Source of the DNA: Struthio camelus | Taxonomy: Eukaryota; Chordata; Aves; Struthioniformes; Struthionidae | Direction of reading: 5' to 3' | Assembly (NCBI RefSeq): GCF_040807025.1 | Contig: NC_090968.1 | Coordinates: 1,612,001-1,676,000, forward strand | DNA length: 64,000 nt | In this document: in pieces, positions 16,575 through 34,917 of the stretch | Position numbering within the stretch: the stretch's first letter is position 1 | How the letters are laid out: every line of letters begins with the position of its first letter | Notes under the pieces: model-generated | What the model was told of the DNA's origin: nothing | Databases searched by the model: none | The model's input: the letters and a program-made list of their open reading frames with translations, nothing else | Made by a program: the position numbers and the translations under genes

Positions 16575-18200
16575 TCAGCCCTTGCAGAGCCGCATGGCCT
16601 TGCAGGCGTCCTGCGGGTCCTGGCCGTTTTCCAGCGCCTCCGCGATCTGCTCGCGGTACTTCTTCACCAGCTGCTTGCACACGCGGCCCAGGCGCTTGCC
16701 CAGGGCTTTGCAGCCCCCGGCCAGCGCCGCCTGCACGGCATCCTGCGGGGAAGAGCGGCGGCGGCAGGCGTGAGCGGGGCCGCGGGACGTCCCCCGCCGC
16801 CGGCCCCCGCGCCGGCCGCCCGACTCACCTCGTCGGGGTCGTCACCCGCCACCTTCTTGATCTGCTGCAGGATTTTGGTGCACAGGGTGCATTTCTTCCC
16901 CGGCGCCGGTGCCTCTTCGGCCCCATCGGTCAGATCCCACTGCAAAAGGGGGAGGGGGGGGACAGCACGAGGCCTCAGCGGGACCCCGAAAATGCTTCTT
17001 CCTCCCTCTCCCCGGCTAATATCGTGTCCCCAAACCGCGGCGGTGCGTCCTCACCGAGCCGTCCCAGGCGTCATGGCAGAATTGCTCCTTGCGGCAGGGG
17101 TTGGGTGCCGCGGCGTGCGCCGCCAGCGCTGCCGGAGAGGGACAGAGCCGGTTAGCGGGACCGCCTGCTGTGCCCGTCCCCGCGGGACCCCTGTCCCTGC
17201 TGTCCCTGGGTGCCCGTCCCTGCGGGACCCCCATCCCCTCCATCCCTGGGTGCCCGTCATCGGGGGAGCCCTGTGCCCCTGTCCCTGGGTGCCCGTCCCC
17301 ACAGGACCCCCGTCCCCTCCATCCCTGGGTGCCCGTCATCGGGGGAGCCCTGTGCCCCTGTCCCTGGGTGCCCGTCCCCGCGGGACCCCCATCCCCTCCA
17401 TCCCTGGGTGCCCGTCATCGGGGGAGCCCTGTGCCCCTGTCCCTGGGTGCCCGTCCCCACAGGACCCCCATCCTCTCCATCCCTGGGTGCCCGTCCCTGC
17501 AGGACCCCTGTCGCCTCCATCCCTGGGGGCCTGTCCCCCTGGGACCCCTGTCCCCCCCACCCATGGGTGCCCATCCCTGGGGGAGTCCCATGCCCCTGTC
17601 TCTGGGTACTCGTCCCCACGGGACCCCCATCCCCGGGTGCCTGTCCCCACAGGACGCCCATCCCCTGCATCCCTGGGTGCCCGTGCCCATGGGACCCCCG
17701 TCCCCTCCATCCCTGGGTGCCCGTGCCCGTGGGACCCCCGTGCCCCCATCCGTGGGTACATACCCATCCCCACAGGACCCCCATCCCCTCCATCCCTGGG
17801 TGCCCATGCCTGTGGGACCCCCGTGCCCCCATCCGTGGGTACATACCCATCCCCTCAGGACCCCCGTCCCCTCCATCCCTGGGTGCCCGTGCCCGTGGGA
17901 GCCCCGTGCCCCCATCCGTGGGTACATACCCATCCCCACAGGACCCCCGTCCCCTCCATCCCTGGGTGCCCGTGCCCGTGGGAGCCCCGTGCCCCCATCC
18001 GTGGGTACATACCCATCCCCTCAGGACCCCCGTCCCCTCCATCCCTGGGTGCCCGTGCCCAGGTGACCCCCGTCTCCGGGTGCCCGTTCCCATGGGACCC
18101 CCTGGTCCCCGCCATCCCCGGGTACCCGTCCCCGCGGGGTCCCCGACCCGTTACCTCCCGCCACGGCCAGCACCAAGGGGAAGGCGAACGCCGCGGCCAT
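16575..18200 (-). CDS. NKL: NK-lysin (granulysin-like saposin B antimicrobial protein), 4 exons, 132 aa
   Basis: NK-lysin is a cationic, membrane-lytic peptide of cytotoxic lymphocyte granules. Exons in coding order: 18155-18200, 17055-17128, 16829-16939, 16575-16742; all GT-AG and in frame. Residues 1-20 are a hydrophobic signal peptide. One saposin B domain follows with its six cysteines at 57, 60, 88, 99, 124 and 130; two further cysteines (27, 33) lie in the propeptide. The basic helix around 93-108 (KRLGRVCKQLVKKYRE) corresponds to the lytic core known as cNK-2 in chicken. The C-terminus is RLCKG. Human granulysin lies on 2p11.2 near CAPG, whereas here the gene sits between MYL7 and POLD2. 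Intron 1 is almost wholly minisatellite. Confidence 0.93.
17160..18145 (-). repeat. Minisatellite in NK-lysin intron 1
   Basis: About 22 to 25 copies of a roughly 41-bp unit; on the plus strand it reads CCATCCCTGGGTGCCCGTCC then CCACAGGACCCCC. A variant with ATCCGTGGGTACATACCCAT forms a longer repeat on the right half (17740-18040). The sense (minus) strand is the G-rich one. Confidence 0.9.
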
Positions 18201-18254
18201 GGCAAGCCCACCGAAATCTGCTGCCCGGAGCCGGCGCGTCCCGCCGCCGCGGCC

Positions 18255-18261
18255 TTTTATA
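18255..18261 (-). promoter_or_regulatory. NK-lysin TATA box
   Basis: TTTTATA on the plus strand gives TATAAAA on the minus strand in the context GGCTATAAAAGGCC, 55 bp upstream of the start codon. This predicts a transcription start near 18228 and a 5' UTR of about 28 nt. Confidence 0.75.
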
Positions 18262-18609
18262 GCCGGCGGTGACGGCGGCGGGGGGCCCGGCTGCACCAGT
18301 CAGCGCCTCCGAAACCCCGAGAGCCCTTAAAATGGAGCCGCGAGGCCTCGCCAAGGCCCCTTCCTCTCTCACACCTCCGCCCCCTCTCCCTCGCCGCGCG
18401 CCCGCCGCGGCAGGAAGGTGAGCGAGGGCGGGGGGGGCAGGTGACACCCCGGCCGCCCAAGGGGTCCGGACCCACAGCGCGGGGGGCCAGGAAGCGGGGG
18501 AGGCTTCGCACCCGCCGCCGGCACCTGCGAAGACGGAGCTGGGGGGCAGCAGGGGGCTCGGGGCCGGGCCAGCGGCGCCCGCCGGGGCACCCGAGCACCC
18601 CGACACGGG

Positions 18610-19400
18610 GCATCGCCCCGGCTGAAGCTGGGGGGGTCCCAGCGTGGGGGTCCTGCCGCTCGGCATCCCGGTGGGGGGCTCGGCCCCCCATGGGGCTCCA
18701 CAGGGTCCCTCGGGGTCCCGCTGTGGGGCTCGGCCCCCCATGGCACAGCCTGGGGTCCCCTCGGGGTCGCGCTGTGGGGCTCGGGCCCCCCCATGGGGCT
18801 CCCTGGGGTCCCCTTGGGGTCCCACTGTGGGGCTCGGGCCCCCCCATGGGGCACTGCCCTGGGTCCCCTTGGGGTCCCACTGTGGGGCTCGGGCCCCCCC
18901 ATGGGGCTCCCTGGGGTCCCCTCGGGGTCCCACTGTGGGGCTCGGGCCCCCCCATGGGGCTCCCTGGGGTCCCCTCGGGGTCCCGCTGTGGGGCTCGGGC
19001 CCCCCCATGGGGCTCCCTGGGGTCCCCTCGGGGTCCCGCTGTGGGGCTCGGGCCCCCCCATGGGGCTCCCTGGGGTCCCCTTGGGGTCCCACTGTGGGGC
19101 TCGGGCCCCCCCATGGGGCTCCCTGGGGTCCCCTTGGGGTCCCACTGTGGGGCTCGGGCCCCCCCACGGGGCGCTGCCCGGGGTCCCCTCGGGGTCCCAC
19201 TGTGGGGCTCGGGCCCCCCCACGGGGCGCTGCCCGGGGTCCCCTCGGGGTCCCGCTATGGGGCTCGGACCCCCCCATGGGGCTCCCTGGGGTCCCCTCGG
19301 GGTCCCGCTGTGGGGCTCGGGCCCCCCCATGGGGCGCTGCCCGGGGTCCCCTCGGAGTCCCGCTATGGGGCTCGGCCCCCCCCCACTGGGGCGCTCCCCG
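18610..19400. repeat. Minisatellite between NK-lysin and POLD2, 53-bp unit
   Basis: About 14 copies of a 53-bp unit containing CTGTGGGGCTCGGGCCCCCC, CATGGGGCTCCCTGGGG and TCCCCTCGGGG; the internal GGGCTCGGGCCC and CCCCATGGGG are near-palindromic. It occupies most of the gap between the two divergent promoters. Confidence 0.92.
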
Positions 19401-19439
19401 GGGTCCTCCCCCTTTTGCCCCCCCCGGCGGGTTCCCATG

Positions 19440-19629
19440 GCAACGGCGGAGCGGCGCCCGCGCCCCGGTTGCCACGGCTACGCGCCGCGTAAACGTCACT
19501 TCCGCCCCGCTCGCCCGCGGCTTCCGGGTCGCGGCGTTCGCGCCTTTTTCCGCGCCCCCCCCGCAGCTGCCTCCATGGCCGCTTGTCGCCACACCGGGCT
19601 GGCGGCCCTGACCCCTGACCTCTGACCCC
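19440..19629 (+). promoter_or_regulatory. POLD2 promoter and probable non-coding exon 1
   Basis: CpG-rich DNA with CACTTCCGCC and GGCTTCCGGG (ETS-type GGAA cores on the minus and plus strands) follows the minisatellite. A strong donor CCC/GTACGT at 19629/19630 could end a 5' UTR exon, which would splice to the acceptor at about 20597. No TATA box is seen. Confidence 0.5.
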
Positions 19630-19689
19630 GTACGTGACCCTGGGGCCCGCGGGGGGGGGCTCGGGGCCGCGGGCGGTCGGGGAGGGGGG

Positions 19690-20135
19690 GCTCTGAGGCG
19701 GCTTCCCGGTGTCTTGGGGAGGTCTCGGTGCCCTGGGGGGGGTCACGGTGGCGGAGGTGGGTCGGTGAGGAGTCCTGGTGTCCCGGGGGGGGGCCTGGTG
19801 CTGGGGGGGTGCTCTGTGAGGGGTCCCGGTGTCCCAGGGGGGCTCTCTGAGGGGTCTCGGTGTCCTGAGGGGTCCCTGGTGCTGCAGTGGAGGCTCTTTG
19901 AGAAGTCACTGTGTCCTGGGGGGGCTCTGAGGAGGGTCCCGGTGTCCCTGGGGGTCCTTGGTTGTGTTTTAGGGGGCCCTGATGCACTGGGGGGGTCCCT
20001 GGTCCAGGGGGGCTCTCTGGGGGGGGGGTCCTTTGGGGAGTACCAGTGTGCTGGGGGTCCTTGATGCTGGGGTTTGTGCGTTGGGGGGGGGCCCAATGCC
20101 TGGGGCTGTGTGTTTGAGGGGGGGTCCTGGCCGCT
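19690..20135 (+). repeat. Degenerate G-rich tandem repeat in POLD2 intron 1
   Basis: Repeats built on GGTCCCGGTGTCCTGGGGGG and CTCTGAGGGGTC with many changes between copies. The sense strand is G-rich. It gives way to unique sequence before the acceptor at about 20597. Confidence 0.75.
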
Positions 20136-20658
20136 TCCTGGTGCGATGGGAGGTATTTTGAGGGTGGGGGATTAGGCTTAGACTTGGTGTGTGCTGGGGG
20201 GGGACCAGTTCCAGCAGCCAGTTGTGCCCCCTTGGGGTGGGGGGGAGGGAGACCCAAACCCACCCACTGCGCGTGATGGCAGAGGTGGCAGGCTGGGGGC
20301 CAGGCAGGCACGTGGCGAGGGGCTGAGCCCCAGGGCCAGTCGCGGGATAGCGGGCCCTCGGCTGCACGGGGCTGGGGGCTCTGCCTTGCGTCAGCGCGTG
20401 CTGATGGCAGGGTCGTTGGGGCTGAAGCTCCAGGGTGGTTTGAGGGGAGCTAGAAAGGGGAAAGCCGGGGCTTGATGTAAAAATATGCAAGTTAGGGCCC
20501 TGCAGGGGAGGGGATCGTCTCTGGGGAGGAAAGAGTGGGTGCCCGGAACAAACTGAGGGCTGAGTAGGGATCCCTGATTTTCCTGTTTGCTTTCCAGACC
20601 CGAATTAAGAGCTTTCCGCATCCAGGTGGATCGTTGGTATTCGAGCCGGCAGCCCACC

Positions 20659-23600
20659 ATGTTTTCGGAGCAGGCGGCCCCCACGGCACAGGGCTTGCTG
20701 GCCCCCCCGTCAGCTGAAGCCTCCACCTTCGCCCGGGTGCCCGTTTCCACGTATGCAAACTGCTCGCAGCCCTTCAGGCTGGGCGAGCGCAGCTTCAATC
20801 GTCAGTACGCTCACATCTATGCCACTCGCCTCATCGAGATGAGGCGCATCCTTGAGGAGCGGGCTCGCCAGAAGTGGGGTGAGTCGCTGCCTGTGAATTA
20901 ATCCCCCCTGGCAAGGGGCTGGGGGCCTCGGAGAGCAAAGCAGCATGGCTGAAGGGGTGCTTGCTCCCCTTCAAGTGCCCTTTTCACCTCACAGCAGCAG
21001 TGCTGCCTGCTGAGGTGTCTTAGGAGCTCTTTCAGCAGGTGTTAGTTGTCGGTTTTCAAACTTATGTACACATGATAAAGGGTGTTACTGGCCCCACGCA
21101 GATAACTTTTGTGGGGGAAGGGTGAGGGAAGGCTTTGTCTGCCATCCAATGTCCCATCTGGTCAGGTACTTGCTCTAGTTCTCCGTCACTGTTTCTCGAA
21201 TCATCTTAAACATCAGCCGCGTGGGAAAACCACTTTGCTTGCCAAGTGGTGGCCGGGGCCTGGCAAATCTGCTGTTCTCTGTCGGGAATGAGAGTTACAG
21301 TGCAGGTTTGTTCTGGTAACGGATGTGCCGTTCGGCTCGCGGATGGACGTGCTGATCAGGAAGCAGGATGTCAGCACGGTGGGAGAGGGGCTTGTTTGCG
21401 TCTGGGGCAGTGGTTTCCTCGCTCTGCGGGGCTGTGGCGGTGGTTAACTGGTGGGATTCACATATGAGAGTTTCCATTCAAAGACCTAACGGCTGCAGAG
21501 CGCTCTGAGACGCCGCTCGCTGGCGCCGTTGGCGGGTAGCCTCTTCTTTACTCTGGATGAAGCAACTGCCTCCCCGTTGCCAGTACTCCAGTGGCTAAGC
21601 TTTCTGGCAGATCTTTGGCCAAAGCGGAGCTCCCCCCGTGGCTATGAGAGCATGGTAAAAAGCCTGTTATCAAATTTCACCCTCTCTGGCCAGCTGAGCT
21701 TTTTGCTTTGCCCTTCTATGGAGGTTTTTGGGTTGTTCGTTTGTTTTTCTTTCTCTCGTTGGACGTCTGGGCTATGTAGAGCCGAGGAGAAGCCAACCCT
21801 GTACTGGGGCTGTACCCATTCCAGGGCAGATGGTGTTCCTTGGCCAGCTGCTCTGCACCATAACCATAAATTTTGCTGAAAGTGAAGGGACTCGGCACTT
21901 TTGTTAAAGCTCTGCTTCCTGGAGTCGTGTGATGAGACGAGATTTCTGGGGCTTGTCTAATGGCCAGAAGCGCCTGCAGGAAAAGGCTGGAGAAAGCAGC
22001 CCTCCCCCGCTGAACACACACATTTTGGGGGTTAGAGCCAAGAATAAGAAACTAAAACTAGATTTTTTTCTGACTCTGGATGATTGCATTCTTTGGATTT
22101 GATGAAACCATACTTCTGGCTTCATCACTACCCTCATCCGAACTTGGGGTCCCTGCGAGCAGAAAGGGGTGTTTTCCACAGGGCAGAGATCACGTTCAGC
22201 GGTCACATGATTGGCGAAGGGAGACTTTGAGTGAAAAATCGCCCCGCTGCCTGCAGCGATCCACAAGGCTTTGCCAAAAAGGACAGCCCGGCTGAGGAGT
22301 CGGTGACGCGGAGGAAGCAGGCTTGGACAGTGTTATTCTGGGAGAGGAGCCCGGCCATTTGCAAAGCGCCAGCCCTGCGTGGCGTTGCATGGCTCCTCGG
22401 CCTTGGGAGGCTCCTGGGGCAGAGCTGTCTGCACGCAGCCGTTCCCCCTTCCTCCAGGGCTTGAGGCTCAGGCTGGATGGGCTTCACGGGCTGGTGTTAA
22501 ACAGAGGGAAACAGAAGCGTTTCAGACATGTAGAAGATGGGGCTGAAGCATCTCCAGGTCCTCCCAGGCAAGATGAGACGTCTTGGGCTTGGATTGTGGC
22601 AAGGGAGATGCGTTTTTTGTTATCTGTGAATGCTCCCTGGCCGTGAGGGTGATGAAGCACTGGAGCCAATTGACTGGGGAGGGCGAAGGATCTCTGTCAT
22701 AGGAGGCTTTTCCGATCGGAAGAAACTACCGCAGTGGGAAAGGAGGATGAGAGAGACGGTCCTGCTGAGAGGGAGGCACGGAGCAGTCTGTTGCTTGATG
22801 GCTGCAGTGCTCATTGCCTTTCCTGTGATACACGTTGGTTCCTGTCCCCAGCCATATCTCCAAAGGGATCTCCAATCTCAAAACTTGCCCTGAAGACAGG
22901 GATTTTCCTTTGCAGGGAATGAGGAAGCTCTCCCGTTTGGTCACTGCTCGCACGTGTGTGGTCTGGGCTCCTGCTGAGGCTCAGCTGCTTCCCGAGAGGT
23001 GTCCAGCCTGAGCGCAGGCTCCTGAGGCATCATTGGGGCCACGCTTTTTTTCAGTGGCCTTTTTACAGCCACTCTTCCACGCTTTGAGGAAGAGTGAGCA
23101 GGTGAGACTGCAGGAGGAGGGTCTTGTCCTGGCGGAGGCAGAGATCAAACTTGAGGGTGGTTAACGATTCCTTCTGCCTGTCAAACCGCTTCCTGGGCAG
23201 GGCCGGACCTGTGGGCCGGGTATGAGCTCTGCGCTGTGTCTTGGGTGGTGGTTGGGAGCCCCCCCAGACCTCAGCCTGATCTGCGTTTCCCCCTCAAACA
23301 CAGAGGAAATGCCTGCAGGCAGCGCTGGCGCTCTGGTACGCTCCGTTGGCGCCATCTGTCCTACACATGTGGCTTCGGCTCCTTGCCTTGAGGTAAAGCA
23401 AGGGGGCGAGAGGCTTCGTAATGTTCCCCTGCTGCCTCTTGCTTGCCTCTGAGTTCAGGCCCTTTCGGTAGCTGCAGGCCAGCCTCGCGTCTTGCCTGCC
23501 CTTGCAGCCGGCCCCGAGGGATTCCCCGGGCGACTGAGCTGAGTTTCTCTCCCGCAGGGAGCGGCGTAGCGCTGAAGAAGCTCTGTGAGCTGCAGACGGG

Positions 23601-26600
23601 GGAGAAGTGCTGCGTGGTGGGGACGCTCTTCAAAGCGATGCAGCTGCAGCCCTCCATCCTGCGGGAGATCAGCGAGGAGGTAACGGCAGGGCCTTTCCCT
23701 CCCGCAGGCCCCCAGCTTCGCGATGGGAGCATGGCTTTCCCCTCCTCCTCAGCACGGCTCAGGCCGCAGCTCTGGGGAACGTGCCAACATGCAGCTCCCC
23801 GGCCTCTCTGGGAGCTTCAGACCTCCAGCTTCCCTTGCGCTCACCGCAGCTGAGCAGGTGGGACCAGCCAAGGCTTTGATCTGCGAAGCCTGCGTAAAAA
23901 CCTCTCTCTGCCCTGCTCTTCCTGGCAAGTCTGGGGCTATCTTAATGTCGCCTCTCTCTGCCAGCGTGTTTTATGCATCTGTTTGGTGTTGCTTTTCTTA
24001 CCTTTTAAAGGTTTGACAAAATCCAGTGGGGTTGGCAGAGGTGGTTGTGAGCCAACGCTCCCTTCTGCTGGAGGGGGCTGAGAGGGAGCGAGGGAGGCCT
24101 GCCTTTCTGGGGAGGAGGACGAGAGGTTTCCCCTCCTGCCAGCTCACGTGGCAGTGCTCTCCCCGTGTGGTGCCCGTCTGCTCCAAGCCAGGCAGCCAGA
24201 AGCGATAAAGCCTTTTCCACCAGCTCCAGATGCACAGGGTCGCGGGGAGAGCGTTGCGAAGTTTGGAGCCCTGTTGTCAAGGAATAAAGTTAGCACCTTG
24301 CCCGCCAGGCACGGTTCAAACACAGCAAAGTGCTTGCCCAGGCAGTGATTGCAAACACGTTTTCTGAGGCAGGCCAGCGAACCGTCTCCCGCTGCCTGGC
24401 TGAGTAACTTCCTCCTTGGATGAGGAGCTGTGCTGTTGTGCTGTTGTTTGCTTCTTGCGGGCGCTGCAGGGAAGAACTAAGCGAAAACAGCTTGAGCGGG
24501 TGGCGTGCAGCTGGTGAACGGCCCCGAGAGCTGCCGGGACTCTGGAGTGCTGCCTTCAAAGAGGCAGCGGGGGCGGTGGCGGAGCCAGCGATGGGGGGCT
24601 GCTCTGGCATCTCTCATGAGTCACGCGCCCTCGCTCCGGTTTGCACAAGCGGAGTTTGGTGTCGGGGCGGGCCCTTCCGGGTAGCTCAGCCTCGCTGTCT
24701 CTTCTACCTCTGGCCGCGAGGCCCTCACAGCCTGCCCTGTCCCTCCAGCACAACCTTCTGCCTCAGCCCCCTCTGCCCAAATATATCCATCCCTCGGATG
24801 AGCTGATCCTGGAGGACGAGCTGCAACGGATCAAGCTGGATGGAGCCATTGAGGTGCAGAGGCTGGTGACAGGTAGGGGATGACGGTCCCGAGGTGGGAG
24901 TCGCTTCGTGGGACCTGCTGGGGAGGGTGCTGACTGCCGTGCTCTGCTGCAGGGACCATCCTTGCCGTGTACGGCTCCGAGCAGGAGGACGGCAAGTTCC
25001 TGGTGGATGAGTACTGCTTTGCTGACCTGCCCCAGCCACTGCCCTGGAGAGGCCCCAGCTCGGACAGGTGAGTCTGCACAGTGACAAGAGTGGGGTTGGC
25101 ATTGTGTCCCCTGCCAGATTTGGGCTCCTGTTGCCAGTTCACCCCTGCCAGCTGCGCCTGCCTTTTGATTCCCCTGGGGTCCCTTAAGGTGGGCAGCAGC
25201 CCGGCATCACCATAAGGGTGGGGATTGGCACAGGCGGAGAGCGCCAGCAGCTGCCCGAGACTCTCTGCCTAGGTTTGTGCTACTGGTGTCAGGGCTGGGG
25301 CTGGGCGGCGGGAGCGGCGAGTCCCTGCTCGGCATGCAGCTGTTGGTGGACGTGGTGACGGGGCAGCTGGGAGCCGAGGGCGAGCAGAGCTGCGCGGCAC
25401 AGATCTCCCGCGTCATCCTCGCTGGGAACCTGCTGAGCCAGAACACGCAGAACCGCGACACCATCAACAAGGTACGGCGGGGAAGGGAGCTGCGCCGTCC
25501 GCTCCTGGGGGCGCGTGTGCCTGTTTGGCTACAGTGATGCCAGCCCTGGCATGGGGAATCCTATAGAGGCTGGGGAGGAGAGATCAGAGAGGGCACGGGG
25601 TTGTTCCTCACAGTCTTCCTGCTGACGCAGGCCAAGTACTTGACCAAGAAGACCCAGGCTGCCAGCGTGGAAGCCGTGAAGATGCTGGACGAGATACTAC
25701 TGCAGCTTTGTGTGAGCACTTGGAGCGGGTTAGGGTTGGCTGGGGCACCTTTGGGGGCAAGGAGATGCTCCTGAGCCAGGAAAGGTTGGAGGGTGTGGGG
25801 TGGCAGACACCTCTTCTCTGGCCCCCAGCTTCCCTTTGAGTGTTCCACATGGTGCAGTACAAGAAGGCAGCAAGAAGGGGAGGCAGAGAGGGGCCCAACC
25901 TCAAATCTCTCCCCTTCCCTCTCCCTCTCTGTGGTAAAGCCAAGTGGAGCTTCCTGGAGGGCAATGACTGGGACCAAATTGGGGAGTGAGGCAGACCTGG
26001 CACCAAGCTCCAGCCCTGGCTTTGCTCTGAGGTGGCACGTGAAGCCCCTTCCGAAACAGCGTGGTTTGGCTACCTCTGCTAATCCCTGCTCTGCCCACAG
26101 ACCTCCGTGCCCGTGGATGTGATGCCTGGCGAGTTTGACCCCACCAACTATACGCTGCCCCAGCAGCCACTGCATCACTGCATGTTGCCCCTTGCCAGTG
26201 CCTACTCCACGCTCCAGTTGGTCACCAACCCCTACCAGGCTGATGTGGATGGTGTCAGGTAAAAAAAATGCTCAGCCACCAGGCCCTCGACAACTGCTGC
26301 AGCATGAGCATCATGGGGACAACTCAACTCCAGGTACAGCCGTCCAAATCTCTCCTTCCTTCTCCCCAAAACATGGCAGGTTTTTGGGGACGTCGGGGCA
26401 GAACGTCAGTGACATCTTCAAATACAGCAGCATGGACGACTACCTGGAGATCCTGGAATGGACGTTGCGGGTGGGACACATCAGCCCCACGGCCCCAGAC
26501 ACCCTGGGTAAGGCCCGGGCTGGGTGGCTGCTGAGGGAACTGCTGGTGACAAGGGGTTGAGCACCCTCCAAAGGGGTGCAGATGTAGGATACTCATCTCG

Positions 26601-27034
26601 TTTCCATTCCCTCCAGGCTGCTACCCCTTCTACAAATCAGACCCTTTCATCCTCACTGACTGCCCTCACGTCTACTTCTGTGGCAACACTCCCCAATTCC
26701 AATCCAAGATGTTCAAAGGTGAGTCCCAGATCCTGCAGGACCTTGAACCATCGCAGGCTGGGACTCTTCCAGTCCCCACCCTGGGCCAGGGGACTGAGCC
26801 AGAGTGCAACAGTGCCTGAGCTGGAGTGTGCTGATGCAGAGGCTTGTCTACCTGACCCCCCTGCCTGTCCTTGCAGGAGACAACGGGCAGCAGGTCCTGC
26901 TGGTGACGGTGCCTGCCTTCAGCGCCACGCAGACTGCCTGCCTCATCAACCTGCGCGACCTCAGCTGCCAGCCCATCAGCTTCTCTGGCTTCGGTGCTGA
27001 GGACGATGACGGGGACATGGAGGTCGGGCACTGA
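20659..27034 (+). CDS. POLD2: DNA polymerase delta subunit 2 (p50), 10 coding exons, 468 aa
   Basis: POLD2 is the B subunit that joins the catalytic POLD1 subunit to POLD3 and POLD4 for lagging-strand synthesis and repair. Coding exons: 20659-20878, 23558-23679, 24749-24872, 24953-25067, 25273-25471, 25631-25711, 26101-26258, 26380-26507, 26617-26718, 26877-27034; all GT-AG with matching phases. The protein starts [12 protein letters not shown] and ends [17 protein letters not shown], close to human POLD2 (469 aa). The N-terminal third is the OB-fold region and the remainder is the calcineurin-like phosphodiesterase fold, which is catalytically inactive in this family; [42 protein letters not shown] and FCGNTPQF are recognisable blocks. 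The start lies in an ACCATG context. AEBP1 ends convergently just beyond. Confidence 0.98.
20879..24748 (+). other. POLD2 introns around the second coding exon (23558-23679)
   Basis: These are the two largest introns of POLD2 (2.7 and 1.1 kb). They have ordinary base composition and no minisatellite. I recognised no nested gene, transposon ORF or RNA gene. Isolated TGATGA motifs (for example near 22648) have no convincing partner box to make a snoRNA. Confidence 0.6.
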
Positions 27035-27057
27035 CTGAGCAGGCAGGGTACGGACTC

Positions 27058-27063
27058 AATAAA
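27058..27063 (+). terminator. POLD2 poly(A) signal AATAAA
   Basis: AATAAA lies 23 bp after the stop codon, giving a minimal 3' UTR. The AEBP1 poly(A) signal on the other strand is only about 155 bp away. Confidence 0.85.
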
Positions 27064-27216
27064 CCCCTGGCCCCTCTCACGGCCCCTGCGGAGGGGCCTG
27101 GCACCCACCTGCTTGTCATCCTCTTAAGTCCTCATGGGTGGGCTGGCATAGAGCCACCTGGGCACAGGACCGGCAGCAGAGAGAAGCGAGGTGACGCTTG
27201 TACCAATATAGCTTGA

Positions 27217-27222
27217 TTTATT
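27217..27222 (-). terminator. AEBP1 poly(A) signal
   Basis: TTTATT on the plus strand reads AATAAA on the minus strand, about 470 bp past the AEBP1 stop codon. The 3' UTR contains a run of about 17 C on the sense strand just upstream of it (27240-27256). Confidence 0.75.
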
Positions 27223-27693
27223 TGTGTAACGAAAACCATGGGGGGGGGGGGGGGGGACCGGGGTTGTGCCTGCCCCCCTTTGGGCCCTGCCCTGGAGAGT
27301 GGGCCCACCCCTGCCAACACTGTGCCGTGCCAGGTGACGGCAATGTGGCAAGGGCTGGATCCTGCTTCACCCCTTCCCTTGCCAGGCTTGGGGTGGCACT
27401 GCCCGCTCTCAAAGGAAGAGGCAGTACGTCCTTTCCTATCTGACTCTGGAGCCGAGTAAGGGGAACCCTCCACAGCCGCCTGGCCTTCGGGGCAAGCGTT
27501 GGCACCGCGTGGCCTGCAGGTGTAGGAAGCAATGCAGGTGGGGAGCGGGTGCCCACTTGGAGTGGGCTGCCTGGGGCCGCAGGGCTCGAGGAAGGCTTCG
27601 GAAGCAGATGCCGGAGCCTGCAGCAGGCGAAACCAAACCAGCCGCTAGCGTCTGGCTTTGGCTCGAGGCGGGAGTGACAGGACAAAGCGTTTC

Positions 27694-34767
<7,074 letters not shown>

Positions 34768-34789
34768 CGCCGCCGCCGCCGCCGCCGCC
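34768..34789 (-). repeat. (GGC)7 trinucleotide run in the AEBP1 5' UTR
   Basis: GCC repeats on the plus strand lie directly upstream of the AEBP1 start codon, so the sense 5' UTR reads (GGC)n into GATGGCG. It is part of the CpG-rich AEBP1 promoter. Confidence 0.75.
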
Positions 34790-34917
34790 TCCACCCGGCC
34801 CGGCCCGGCCCGGCCCCGCCGCCGTCGGGGGCGGAGGGGGGGGGGGCGGGGCGCAGGGGGGGCGGCACCGGCCCCCGCGCTGGCACCGCACCGGCCGCGG
34901 CGGCGCGCGGGGACTGG

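Noticed and set aside
22640-22700. TGATGA box in a POLD2 intron as part of a box C/D snoRNA
   Set aside because: No CTGA box at the right distance and no terminal stem.
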